A DNA stretch of 64,000 nucleotides from Dugong dugon (taxonomy: Eukaryota; Chordata; Mammalia; Sirenia; Dugongidae): contig CM057464.1 in NCBI GenBank assembly GCA_030035585.1, positions 78,724,919 to 78,788,918 on the forward strand. The letters run 5' to 3'. Below are positions 10,522 to 21,243 of this stretch, piece by piece (within the stretch, counting starts at the first letter, position 1; each line of letters opens with the position of its first letter). A program made the position numbers and the translations under genes. The notes under the pieces are model-generated. The model saw only the letters and a program-made list of their open reading frames with translations. It was not told the origin of the DNA and did not search any database.

Positions 10522-13121
10522 CCACGAGAAAACTACTGGAACTAGCAAAAAGATTCAGCAGAGTAGCAGGATACAAGATAAACATACAAAAGTCAATTGG
10601 ATTCCTATACACCAATAAACAGAACAATGAAGAGGAAATCAGGAAAACAATACCATTTATAATTGCCCCTAAAAAAATAAAATACTTAGGAATAAATCTA
10701 ACCAGGGATGTAAAAGACCTATACAAAGAAAACTACAAAACACTACTGCAAGAAACCCAAAGGGATCTACATAAATGGAAAACATACCATGCTCATGGAT
10801 AGGTAGACTCAACATTTTGAAAATGGCCATTCTACCCAAAGCAATTTACAAATAAGATGCAATCCCAATCCAAATCCCAACAACATTCTTTAAAGAGATG
10901 GAAAAACTAATCATTAACTTTGTATGGAAAGGGAAGAAGCCCTGGATAAGCAAAGCACTACTGAAGAAGAATAAAGTAGGAGGACTCACACTACCTGACC
11001 TCAGAGCATACCATACAGCTACAGTAGCCAAAACAGCCTGGTACTGGTACAACAACAGGCGCATTGACCAATGTAACAGAATTGAGAACCCACATGTAAA
11101 TCCATCCACCTACGGTCACCTGATCTTTGAGAAAGGCCCAAAGTCTATCAAATGAGGAAAAGAAAGTCTTTTTAAGAAATGGTGTTGGCAAAACTGGAGG
11201 TCCAGCTGCAAAAAAATGAAGCAAGACCCATCTCTAACACCATATACAAAATCTAATTCAAGATGGATCAAGACCTAAATATAAAGCCAAAAACTATAAA
11301 GGTTGTAGAAGAAAAAATAGGATCAATGCTAGAGGCCCTAATACATGGCATTAACAGGATACAAACCATAACCAACAAAGCACAAACTCCAGAAGATAAG
11401 CTAGGTAACTGGGATCTTCTAAAAATTAAAAACTTATGCTTATCAAAAGACTTCACCAAAAGAGTAAAAAGAGAACCTACAGACTAGGAAAAAATTTTTA
11501 GACATTACAAGTCACACAAAGGTCTAATCTACAAAATCTACAGGTAAATCCAACACCTGTACAACAAAAAGACAAGTATTCCAATTAAAAAACAGGCAAA
11601 GGAAATGAACAGACACTTCACCAAAGAAGACATTCAAGTGGCCAACAGACACATGAGGAAATGCTCACGATCACTAGCCATTAGAGAAATGAAAATTAAA
11701 ACCACAATGAGATACCATCTCACCCCAGCATTACTGGCATGAATTTAAAAAAATGGAAATAACAAATGTTGGAGAGGCTGCTGGCAGATCTGAACTCTTA
11801 TGCACTGCTGGTGGGAATGCAAAATGATACAACCATTTTGGAAAATGATATGGCGCTTACTTAGAAAGCTAGAAATAGAAATACTATATGATACAGCAAT
11901 CCCACTCCTAGGAATATATCCTAGAAAAATAAGAGCCATCACGAGAATAGACATATGCACACCCATGTTCATTGCAGCATTGTTCACAATAGCAGAAAGA
12001 TGGAAACAACCTACATGCCCAACAACAGATGAACGGATAAACAAACTATGGTACGTACACACAATGCAGTATTATTCAACGATAAGGAACAATGATGAAT
12101 CTGTGAAGCATCTCATAACATGGATGAAACTGCAGGACATTATGCTGAGCAAAATAAGTCAATCACAAAAGGACAAATATTGTATGAGACCTCTACTGTA
12201 AAAACTCACGAAAAAGTTTACACGCAAAAAGAAACTATCTTTGTTGGTTACCAGGGATGGGGGGCAGGAAACTAAATAAACAATAGATAAGTGGTAACTT
12301 TGGTGAAGGTTAAGACAGTACACAATACAGGGGAAGCCAGCACAACTTGTACAAGGAAAGGTGATGGAAGCCCCGTAGACACATCCAAACTCCCTGAGAA
12401 ACTGAATTGCTGGGTGGAGGGCTGTGGGGACCATGGTCTTGGGGAACATCTAGCTCAATTGGCATAACACAGTTTATAAAGACAATGTTCTACATTCTAC
12501 CTTGGTGAGTAGCATCTGGGGTCTTAAAAGCCCATGAGCAGCCATCTAAGATATTCCACTGGTCTCACCCCTTCAGGAGCAAGGGAGAGTGAAGAAAACT
12601 AAAGACACAATGGAAAGATTAGTCCAAAGGATTAATGGACCACAACTATCACAGCTTCAACCAGACTGAGTCCAGTACAACTAGATGGTGCCCAGTTACC
12701 ACCACTGACTGCTCTGACCGGGATCACAACAGAGGGTTCTGGACAGAGCTGGAGAAAAATGTAGAACAAAATTCTAACCCACAAAAAAAGACCAGACTTG
12801 CTGGCCTGACAGAGACTGGAGAAACCCCTAGAGTATGGCCCTAGACACCCTTTTAGCTCAGTAATGAAGTCGCTCCTGAGGTTCACCATTCAGCCAAAGA
12901 TTACATAGCCCCATAAACAAAACAAGACTAATGGGGCACAACAGTCAGCAGACAAGGACTAGAAGCCAGGAAGGAACAGGAAAGCTGGCAATAGGGAACC
13001 CAAGATTGAGAAAGGACAGTGTTGACATGTCATGGGGTTGTTAACCATTGTCATTAAACAATATGTGTACTGTTTAATGAGAAACCATTCATCTAATATA
13101 CAATTTAAAAAAAGAGAGAGA
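10522..13121 (+). mobile_element. 5'-truncated L1 (ORF2 3' part and 3'UTR)
   Basis: Closely related to 29030-31640 of the large L1. It begins after the reverse transcriptase catalytic motif, and runs through the ORF2 C-terminal region (open pieces to 10802, 10898-11155, 11263-11487, 11800-12201) and the 3'UTR to an A/AG-rich end. Candidate target-site duplication: GAAAATGGTGTTT at 10509-10521 against GAGAATGGTGTTT at 13122-13134. The ORF2 part has stops and frameshifts. Confidence 0.88.
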
Positions 13122-13133
13122 GAGAATGGTGTT

Positions 13134-13190
13134 TTTTCACTCCCACTAGGATCAGAATCGACTCAATGGCAACAGGTTTGGGTTTTTTTT
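13134..13190 (+). repeat. AfroSINE tail fragment
   Basis: The words ATCAGAATCGACTCAATGGC and GGTTTGGG mark the 3' end of an AfroSINE; the head and body are missing. Confidence 0.65.
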
Positions 13191-13475
13191 AGGATGGCTA
13201 AGTTTTTTGTGTTTTTTTATAAAGGAAGTAATAAATGCTGGGGAGGATGTGGGGAAATTGGAACCCTTATCCATTGCTGGTGAGAATGCAAAATGGTACA
13301 GCTGTTGTGGAAAACAGCATGGCAGTTCCTCAAAAACCTAAACATAGAACTACTTCATGACCCAGCATTTCCACTCCTAGATATATACTCAAAAGATTTG
13401 AAAGCAGAAATTCAAACAGATAAACTTGTACACCAATGTTCATTACACGATAGTCAAAATGTAGAAACAACCTAC
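13186..13475 (+). mobile_element. Old mammalian L1 ORF2 3' fragment
   Basis: The sequence GGGGAGGATGTGGGGAAATT and the following resemble the ORF2 end of L1M-type elements shared by placental mammals, clearly more diverged than the neighbouring afrotherian L1 copies. It is interrupted at 13476 and resumes at 13684. Confidence 0.75.
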
Positions 13476-13683
13476 TATATTTTTACACAAATATCGCTCA
13501 CCTATGTTTGTTTGCCAACCACACCCTCCCCCTGAGAGGTATTTTCATATGTGTTCTATGCTAGTTTTTTTTACAGAAACATGTAAAAAATATTGGCATT
13601 GTGGCACTTATAAAAATACGTCAAGGGGGGAGGGCCCAGTTGGTAAACAATCATAGAAGGCATGCGTTTTTTGCATAAAAATA
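13476..13683. mobile_element. Foldback (MITE-like) DNA element inside old L1
   Basis: A 208-bp insert that separates two adjoining pieces of an L1 ORF2 fragment. The left end TATATTTTTACACAAATA matches the reverse complement of the right end, TATTTTTATGCAAAAAACGC. The match continues through TATGTTTGTTTGCCAACC against TATGATTGTTTACCAACT, and more weakly through CCTCCCCCTGAGAGGTATTTT against CCTCCCCCCTTGACGTATTTT, so each arm is about 80 bp. CTAC occurs directly on both sides (13472-13475 and 13684-13687); removing the insert and one CTAC restores the expected L1 order. The size and arms fit a non-autonomous DNA transposon; the family is not recognised. Confidence 0.65.
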
Positions 13684-13800
13684 CTACAAATGCCCATCAA
13701 CGGATGAATGGATAAACAAAATGTGGAAGATATATACAATTTAATACTCAGCCAGAAAGAGAAATGAAGTCTTGATTAACACCAAACAATGTTAATAGTA
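13684..13800 (+). mobile_element. Old L1 ORF2 fragment, continued
   Basis: CATCAACGGATGAATGGATA and following is the L1 segment that directly succeeds 13475 in related elements. It fades out by about 13800. Confidence 0.7.
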
Positions 13801-13884
13801 ATTGCCAATATGACTTCTTATTATAGGAAATACTTACATATGTCTATATTTTCATAACGCTAACATAGATGCTACAATACAGAT

Positions 13885-14020
13885 GGAGCCTGAAGACATC
13901 AGTTCAAATCTACCAGCTGCTCCTTGGAAACCCTAGGGGGCAGTTCTACTCTGTCCTATACAGTTGCTATGAGTCAGAATTGACTCGATGGCAATGAGTT
14001 TGGTTTTGGTTTTCATTCAT
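13885..14020 (+). repeat. AfroSINE, 5'-truncated
   Basis: Body and tail are present: CTCCTTGGAAACCCTA, GGCAGTTCTACTCTGTCC, and GAATTGACTCGATGGCAATG followed by a TGG-rich end. The tRNA-like head is mostly lost. Confidence 0.88.
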
Positions 14021-14029
14021 ATAAAAAGA

Positions 14030-14612
14030 CAAGAACAAGCCATCTAAGACACTCCACTTGTCTCACCCCTTCAGGAGCAAGGGAGAATGAAGAGAACAGG
14101 ATACAAGGAAAAGATTAGTCCAAAGGACTAATTGTCCACAGCTACCAAGGCCTCCACCAGACTGAGTCCAGTACAGCTAGATGGTGCCCGGCTACCACCA
14201 CTGACTGCTCTGACCAGGATCACAACAGAGGTTTCTGGACAGAGCTGGAGAAGGATGTAGAGCATAATTCTATCTCACAAAAAAAAGACCAGATTTACTG
14301 GCCTAAAGGAGACTGGAGAAACCCTGAGAGTATGGCCCCCGGACACCTTTTAGCTCAGTGGCGAAGTCACTCCCGAGGTTCACTGTTCAGCCAGGGATTG
14401 GACAGCTTCATAAAACAAAACGGGACTAATGAGGCACAGCAGTCCAGGGACAGGGACTAGAAGGCAGAAGGGGACAGGAAAGCTGGTGATAAGGAACCCA
14501 AGGTTGAATAAGGACAGTGTTGACATGTAGTGGGGTTGTCAACCATTGTCATAGGGCAATATGTGTACTGTTTAATGAGAAACTATTTTGTTCTGTAAAT
14601 CTTCATCTAAAG
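14030..14612 (+). mobile_element. L1 3'UTR fragment (same family as 12520-13110)
   Basis: Contains GCCATCTAAGACACTCCACT, TTCAGGAGCAAGGGAGAATG, and the terminal AATATGTGTACTGTTTAATG block, in the same order as in the large L1 3'UTR. Confidence 0.85.
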
Positions 14613-14708
14613 TGAGAATAGCAGGACAACTAGAAGAACGTAATCGACATAACTGAATTGTGCATGTAGAAATTTTTGAAATGGTGTATCTTTGACTATG
14701 TATATTTT
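14613..14708 (+). mobile_element. L1 3' end fragment, second 3'UTR type
   Basis: Resembles the end of the copies at 15820-15930 and 37180-37300 (AGAACGTAATCGACATAACTG, GTATATTTTCACC) and ends in an A-run. Confidence 0.65.
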
Positions 14709-14872
14709 CACCAAAAAAAAGTCCTCCAAGGTCAAGGAGGGAGAGTGTTGACATGTCGTGGGGTTGTTAACCAATGTCATAAAACAATATGTGTACTGAC
14801 TGTTTAATGAGAAACTGTTTGTTCTGTAAACCTTCACCTAAAGTGCAATAAAAAACAAAACTTTAAATAAAA
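14709..14872 (+). mobile_element. L1 3' end fragment, first 3'UTR type
   Basis: Repeats the last 160 bp of the family-1 L1 3'UTR (AGTGTTGACATGTCGTGGGG, GTTTGTTCTGTAAACCTTCA) and ends in an A-rich tail. Confidence 0.8.
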
Positions 14873-15115
14873 AAAGAGACAAGAATAGGCAAATGTATAG
14901 AGACCGAAGTTTATTAGTGGTTACCAGGGGTGGGAGGGAGGAGGAAAGAAGAAATTACTGCTTATGGAGTACTAAGTTTTGGTTTACGTTATGGAAAAAT
15001 CACATTGATTAAAGATAGGGTTACACGGCCGACTAATGTAATTGCTGTCAATAAGTTATATACCTGTAAAAAATTGAATAGGCAAAAGTTGTGTGATAGA
15101 TATATTTACAACAAC
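14873..15115 (+). mobile_element. Old L1 3' end fragment
   Basis: TTAGTGGTTACCAGGGGTGG and the GAATAGGCAAAAGTTGTGTG end are typical of placental L1M 3'UTRs. A related end word occurs at about 57483-57520. Confidence 0.6.
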
Positions 15116-15940
15116 AAAAAGCAGCTGCTGAGGCTGCTTATGTACAACCAAACACCTCATGGGATTCTGTGTCTTGGTTTGGAGGCTTAGGGTCATGGTT
15201 CCATAGGCTATCCCAGTTAATTGGCCTAATATAGTGTTTAGTGCTTCTGTTCTACCACCTAGCTTGTTGCATAGTGTCAGGGGTCTTAAAAGCTTGCAAG
15301 AGGCCATTCAAGGTAAAACAATTGGTCTCTGTTCACCTGGCGCAACAGAGGAAGAAGGACAGTCAGGAATAGGAAAAGGAAATGGAATATGTGGTTTACC
15401 TTAATCCATGAATAACTGCCTCCTTTGCTGTAAGACTAGAACTGAATGATGCCCCGCTATCATTATCGAATGTTTTGATCAATGATTCTATAGAAGAATC
15501 CTGATCAAAAGTGGGAAAATTCAGAACAAAATTTCAAATTATCATGGAATCCAGATTTCTGGAGCTATGGAGGCTGAATGAACCCCCAAAATTATTACCT
15601 TAAAATAATCTTAAACCAAAAATGTCCCTGAAGTCTTCTTACAACCAAACAATAGTTTTAGCTTAACTAGTAAAGAATGTCTGACTTGAGCATTGTGCTC
15701 TTTTAAGAGCTAACTATATGAAATCAAACTGACAACTGCAAATCAAAATATTAGGTAGGAAATTTAGAGGACAGTGAGTTTAAGTCAATAGGGAAGGAAC
15801 AATTCAGAAAAGGAGGGTGAGAATGGTTGCACAACTTGAAGAATGTAATCAGTGTCACTGAATTCTATATGTAGAACTTGTTGAATTGGTGTATATTCTG
15901 GTGTGTATTCTCAACAACAACAAAAATAAATTTAAAAAAA
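15116..15940 (+). mobile_element. L1 3'UTR fragment, second type
   Basis: Shares GTCTTAAAAGCTTGCAAG with the large L1 but differs downstream. The section from 15494 (GAAGAATCCTGATCAAAAG) to 15937 is also found at 36851-37302. It ends in an A-rich tail, followed by GAAAATGGTGTTT at 15941-15953, the same word that precedes 10522. Confidence 0.85.
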
Positions 15941-16392
15941 GAAAATGGTGTTTGTTGACTTAAACTTGCAAACCTTAAGGTTGATTTTATTTACAGGTAG
16001 AAGTAATTAACACGACCATATTGAACTAGTTATGCTTAACCTAACCAGTATTAAAGGATTTGCAGATCTGAAAAATAAGAATATATCTAAAAGTTTCCCT
16101 CCTTGTAAAGGCAAGTAGCTAAATAAGTGACTCTGAATTAAGAAAACAGTGTAGAATTTTACTCTTGCTATTATAACAGAATATTTGAGTTCTCAATGAC
16201 ATGCAAAAATCCTCATGACATAATATCAAGTGAAAAAAGCAAGATGAAAAATATATAGTATTGTATGTATTGATAAATATACCTGAAATAATACCAAAAC
16301 TTGAAATATCAAAAAATGTTAATATAGTAGTAATTGTTAATATCACTTATTATAGGTGATACTTTTCTACATTTTCAAACTTTTCTATACTA

Positions 16393-16562
16393 AAACCAAA
16401 AAAACCAAACTCATTGCCATCAAGTCAATTCTGACTCATAGCGACCCTATAGGACAGAGTAGAACTGCCCCGTAAGGTTTCCAAAGAGGGCCTGGTGGAT
16501 TCAAACTACCGGCCTTTTGGTTAGCAGCTGTAGCTCTTAACCACTACGCAGCCAGGTTTTCC
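16393..16562 (-). repeat. AfroSINE
   Basis: Full length. Flanked by TTTCTATACTA (16382-16392 and 16563-16573). Confidence 0.93.
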
Positions 16563-16621
16563 TTTCTATACTAAGTGATAAATTAACACTGAAAAGTTTT
16601 AAAAATTAAAAAAATAAAATA

Positions 16622-16769
16622 ATCCAGTGCCATCGAGTCAATTCCAACTCATAACAACCCTATAGGACAGAGCAGAACTACCCTATAGGGTTTCCAAGGA
16701 CCTGCTGGTGAATTCAAAATGACCTTTTGGTTAGCAGCCGAATGTTTAACCACTGCACCACCAGAGCTC
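16622..16769 (-). repeat. AfroSINE
   Basis: Near complete; tail GTGCCATCGAGTCAATTCC to head CACTGCACCACCAGAGCTC. Confidence 0.9.
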
Positions 16770-17414
16770 ATATTTAAAATATACAAGCTTCAAATTTCTG
16801 CTTCATGCAAAATATGCTACCATTGAGTATTTTAGGGTTGAGAACACCCTTTCCACCAAGCCCTGCTATTTCCCTTCCAAAAAGATGTCATGGTGCCTGA
16901 ACTTCTACCTTTGGTGTTTTCTTCTTTTGGGTTTCACCTGTACACTTTAAAAATTCCTGGTTATATTCAACCAATTAAATAGCCATAATAATACAACAGT
17001 AACTTATCAGATGTTTTAGTTTTGGTGGATGGAACTGAGGGCAAAAATAAGAAGAATTAGATGGAAGAAGCTAACGAGAAAAAGACCTTGAGAGGTATAG
17101 TAAAGGGCATCAACGATGAGGTTTTTTTTTTCCTTACAAATTATAACTACAACTGTCCCTGACATCTCATTGAAGCATATTAACCTCCAAGATAATCCAC
17201 GAGATTGCTTACTTGTTGGCTATTCCTGTAAACATGTCATCAGAAAAGTCTAATGAGGGAGTCCTCTAGGTATAAATCTACATGAGCTAACATGAAACAA
17301 AACTAAATCTTTTTTTCCTACTCTTACTTTTGTACCATATTGTTAAAATCAACAATATAAATGGGTTTGTTATCAACTTGTTTAAATGTGGATTTAATTA
17401 AATGGGTATGTGTA

Positions 17415-17819
17415 TGTATTAGTTTCCTATTGCTGCTATAACAAATTACTATAAATTTAGCAGCTAAAACAACTGAGATTTACTATTTTATAGTTCTGGG
17501 GACCAGAAGTCCAAAGTCAGTCTCTTTCAGCTTCTAGAGGCTTCAGGCAGTCCTTGGCTTGTGGTCACATCACTCGAACCTCTGCTTCTGTCACAGTGCC
17601 TTCTCTTTTACTCTCTTGCCTCCCTCTTCGAAGGATCCTGGTAATTACACTGGGCCCATCATCCAGGATTATCTCCCCATCTCAAGATCCTTAACTTAAT
17701 CACATCTGCAAAGTTTCTTTTTAACATATTCACAGTTCCACAGATTAGGGTATGGATACCTTTGGAGGGAGATATTACTGTGCATCTTTAGGGGGAAGGA
17801 CATTACTCTGTATACCACA
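17415..17819 (-). mobile_element. MaLR-type solo LTR
   Basis: TATTAGTTTCCTATTGCTGC at the left and TATACCACA at the right are the complement of an MLT1-like LTR. Old and diverged. Confidence 0.82.
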
Positions 17820-17908
17820 GTGTAGTGAAAGTATCACCAAATAACTTACTAGTATTTTATTTCTTTGAAACTAATTATAGAGATGTAAACAAGATTATAA
17901 GTATATTG

Positions 17909-18073
17909 GAAACCCTGGTGATGTAGTGATTAAGTGCTACGGCTGCTAACCAAAAGGTTGCCAGTTTGAATCCACCAGGCACTCCTTGGAAACTCTATGG
18001 GGCAGTTCTACTCTGTCCTGTAGGGTCGCTATGAGTCGGAATTGACTCGACGGCAATGGGTTTGGTTTTTTAT
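17909..18073 (+). repeat. AfroSINE, well preserved
   Basis: Full length, with head, body and an intact-looking tail GGAATTGACTCGACGGCAAT. Confidence 0.93.
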
Positions 18074-19249
18074 ACTGACAACTAAGTAAAATCTAATATT
18101 TGTTTTCACTGAATCAAATACATCAACAATGTTTTAAAATGGCATAAAATAACTTGCAGAAAGTATCTTCATTTGATGGACTCAAGGTATGTCAATAAAT
18201 TGCATAAAATAATTTTAAAGTTAAAGGTATTCAAACCCTTATATTATGAGCATTTGCAAAATTTATAAAGGGCTTTTTTCCTTTTGAGTTTTTACAGACA
18301 ATTTGAAGACTAAATGTCTGTGAATGTCAGTAATTTATTCAGCAAAGAATGTCATTTAATTATATTGTAGCTAGTATAGTTGCTATAACCGTACCTTCCG
18401 GACCCCTTGAAAATGAGAAGGGAACAATTCAAATTGTTTCTTCTGATTAGAAGTAAAGGAGTTGCTGGGAGACAGTAGTTGCAAGTCAGAAGAAAAATAA
18501 GTGATCTGTGGATGTACTAATACTGAATCTGATTTTTTTTTTTTTCCTCCTAATAGTGCCAAGCAGTATGGGAAACAGAGTCAAAGATCAGTGGTTTAAG
18601 CTAAAGGAAAAAAATAGTGCAGCTAAACCTCAAAAAGTACAATAATCAGAGTGAAATCAGTGCAGGGACAAAAGGGTGAAAGTCTGTCTCATCATTTTTA
18701 CCAAAACAGATCAGAACAATTCTTCTTCATAGAAAAACAGTGTAATTTTTAAGAAAAATAAAAATGCTTTTCGTTCTCCCAGAATTTCTCGTAAGTTTCC
18801 AGTGCACTTAAAAGAAGCTAAGGAATTTTATACTGACTTTTATAAAAGCCGGAATTTGTTCATTTTCTAAAATTCTAATTCTTTGTAAAGTAAAAATCCA
18901 AATACTGTACAAATAATATTCAGTCATCTTAAAAGGTTGGCACTAGGCTGACCAAAATCCTCTTGACTATATTGGTTTACTTCATTGACCATTTTGCCAC
19001 ATTGTGGCTGCAATCAAGTTTTATTCTGAGTAAAGAAAATCATAAATAATCATTAAAAACATGAATTTCAGTCTTTAAACATTTAAGCAATACGTCGTCT
19101 GATGTGCACTGACAGCCCACTTTTTTCAGCACGCTGAAAGAGAAAAAATAGGAAGTCAGATCCCTCAGCCTCTGCTCAAACCCATGTGGCCCACGGAAAA
19201 GCTGAAGAACTAACAGTGGCCTGCAAGGTCCAACACACTCTGCCCCCTC
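18074..19249. other. Intergenic, nothing recognised
   Basis: AT-rich; T-run at 18532-18545. No repeat or gene recognised. Confidence 0.55.
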
Positions 19250-19755
19250 CCTCTGACTCTCCTGTTCCTCTCCTTGCCCCATTACCTGGCTGCAGCCTTA
19301 CTGGAACTCTCCAGGCAGGCTCCTGCACAAGGACACTGGCGCTACCCAGGGGCCCTATTCTTCCACGTATCTACTTAGCTATCTTTGCTTAAATCCCACT
19401 TTCTCAGTGAGTCCTGCTCTCACTCTTCTATATGATAAGGCAGTATGCCTCCAGCACCACGCCCCCACCCCCCACAATTCCAATCCACTTCTTCAGCTCT
19501 TCTTTTTCTTCTTTCCATGGCACTTATGGCCTTCTAGCATTCCATATAACTTACTAATTGATTGATTGCACTTATTTTTCATTATTTCTCTCTCCTACTA
19601 TAGTACAAGCTCTATGATAACAGGAATTTTTGTTTGTGTCATAATCAACTGGATGGCAATGGGTTTGGTTTTGGTTCACTGGTATATCCCAAGATCACAA
19701 AACTGTGCCTGGGCAGAGGAGGTATTCATTAACTGTATATTAAACAAATAAATAC
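19250..19755 (+). mobile_element. L2 LINE 3' end
   Basis: ACTATAGTACAAGCTCTATG, TTCACTGGTATATCCC and GTGCCTGGGCAGAGGAGGTA match the conserved L2 3' end. Split by an AfroSINE tail fragment at 19640. The left limit is uncertain. Confidence 0.65.
19640..19677 (+). repeat. AfroSINE tail fragment inside an L2
   Basis: AATCAACTGGATGGCAATGG followed by GTTTGGTTTTGGTT interrupts an L2 3' end; head and body are absent. Confidence 0.75.
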
Positions 19756-19892
19756 AAATAGAGAACAGGATTTTCTTTTTTTATTACACTTCAATCCTTG
19801 CAATAAAACTGTGAAGTAGATGCTATTACTAACTTATTTCTACAGATGGCTAAACTAAGAATTTGAGAAATTAAATGATTTACCCATATCAT

Positions 19893-20056
19893 AAACCAGC
19901 TGCCATTGAATCGATTCCAACTCATGGTGACCCTATGTGTGTCAGAGTAGAACTATGTTCCATAGAGTTTTTAGTGGCTGATTAGAAATGGATCTCCAGG
20001 CCTTTCTTCCAAGGTACTTCTCAAACCACCAACCTTTCAGTCATCCAGGGACTCTA
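19893..20056 (-). repeat. AfroSINE (long variant)
   Basis: GAATCGATTCCAACTCATGG, GATCTCCAGGCCTTTCTTCC and CATCCAGGGACTC identify the variant with the longer body. Confidence 0.85.
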
Positions 20057-20061
20057 CCCCA

Positions 20062-20118
20062 TTACAAAACAAAAAAAACCAAACCCATTGCTGTTGAGTC
20101 AATTCTGACTCATATAAA
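20062..20118 (-). repeat. AfroSINE tail fragment
   Basis: An A-rich start followed by CCAAACCCATTGCTGTTGAG; ends abruptly. Confidence 0.75.
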
Positions 20119-20392
20119 GGATAGAGATGAAACTGAAGTTCAAAATCTTTGCATTTTCTAACCTACTACATAGCAAGCAATTTTCATTCTTTAATGATTA
20201 CTTCCTGAGTGCCTAGGCCATACATCATGCTGCAGATATTAAAAAGGAGAATAAAATTGGACCTTGTCCTTAAGGTACTTACTGTCTGTTAGATACATCT
20301 TAAAATCAGAACACTTAAAGAGTAGGACAGCATCTGCTGGTGAAGCAGCTAAACTTGAAGAGCTCTTTAACTGTGGTTCCTAGTTAGAAGTT

Positions 20393-20817
20393 TTCGGCAT
20401 AAATAACACCTTTTCTAGTATCTTGTATTTTACTATCTGATTTAATGAAAGACCTTCTGCATTCCATTTTGCCTGGAAATATTTCAGTCTATCATTAGGG
20501 TATAGGAGGCCTGGTAGCACAGTAGTTAAGAGCTTGGCTGCTAACCAAAAGATCAGCAGTTTGAATCCACCAGCCACTCCTTGGAAACCCTATGGGGCAG
20601 TTCTACTCTATCCTATAGGGTTGCTATGAGTCGGAATCAACTTGACAGCAATGGGTTTTGTTTCGTTTTTATTATGAGAGTATAGTTAGGTAGTTAGAAG
20701 TGCTTCTATTACCTGTATCCTATTTGTTCTGCAGGATTTCTATGAGTTGGGTTCTTAGTGAGCTGAGGAGAACAAATAAGAACTTAAGCAGAATACTTCA
20801 GGTCAGGATCTCAGGCA
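20393..20817 (+). repeat. Unidentified interspersed repeat, copy 1
   Basis: About 250 bp without the AfroSINE inserted at 20503-20671. It shares long stretches with a second copy at 22984-23185 plus 31668-31712, for example ATCATTAGGGTATAG, CCTATTTGTTCT and AAGCAGAATACTTCAGGTC. I see no clear terminal inverted repeats or tail. I do not recognise the family; the strand is arbitrary. Confidence 0.65.
20503..20671 (+). repeat. AfroSINE in the unidentified repeat
   Basis: Full length; lies within copy 1 of the unidentified repeat and is therefore younger than it. Confidence 0.93.
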
Positions 20818-20876
20818 TTCTTCAAAGCGTTTAGAAATTTTACTAGAAACTTAAACCAAGGCAGTGGGGAGGGGAA

Positions 20877-21074
20877 CAGTTGCTGAGTCGATTCTGGCTC
20901 ATGGCGAACCCGTGTGTTTCAGAATATAACTGCACTCCACAGGATTTTCAATGGTTATGTCCTTTAGGAAGTAGATCACCAGGCCTTTCTTCCAAGGTGC
21001 CTCCGGATTGATTCAAACCATCAATCTTTTGGTTAGTAGCCGAGCACTTAACCATTTGAGCCACCCAGGGACTT
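20877..21074 (-). repeat. AfroSINE (long variant)
   Basis: GTAGATCACCAGGCCTTTC and GAGCCACCCAGGGACTT mark the long variant. Confidence 0.88.
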
Positions 21075-21086
21075 GTACTGAAAACT

Positions 21087-21243
21087 TAAAAAAACCCATT
21101 GCGTCCAGTTGATTCTGATTCCTAGTGACCTTATAGGACAGAGTAGAACTTCCCCATAGTGTTTCCAAAAAGCGACTGGTGGATTTGAACTGCCAACCTT
21201 TAGTTAGCAGCTGAGCTCTTCACTACTGCTCCACCAGGGCTCC
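21087..21243 (-). repeat. AfroSINE
   Basis: Near complete, flanked by ACTGAAAACTTA and ACTGGAAACTTA, an imperfect target-site duplication. Confidence 0.9.
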
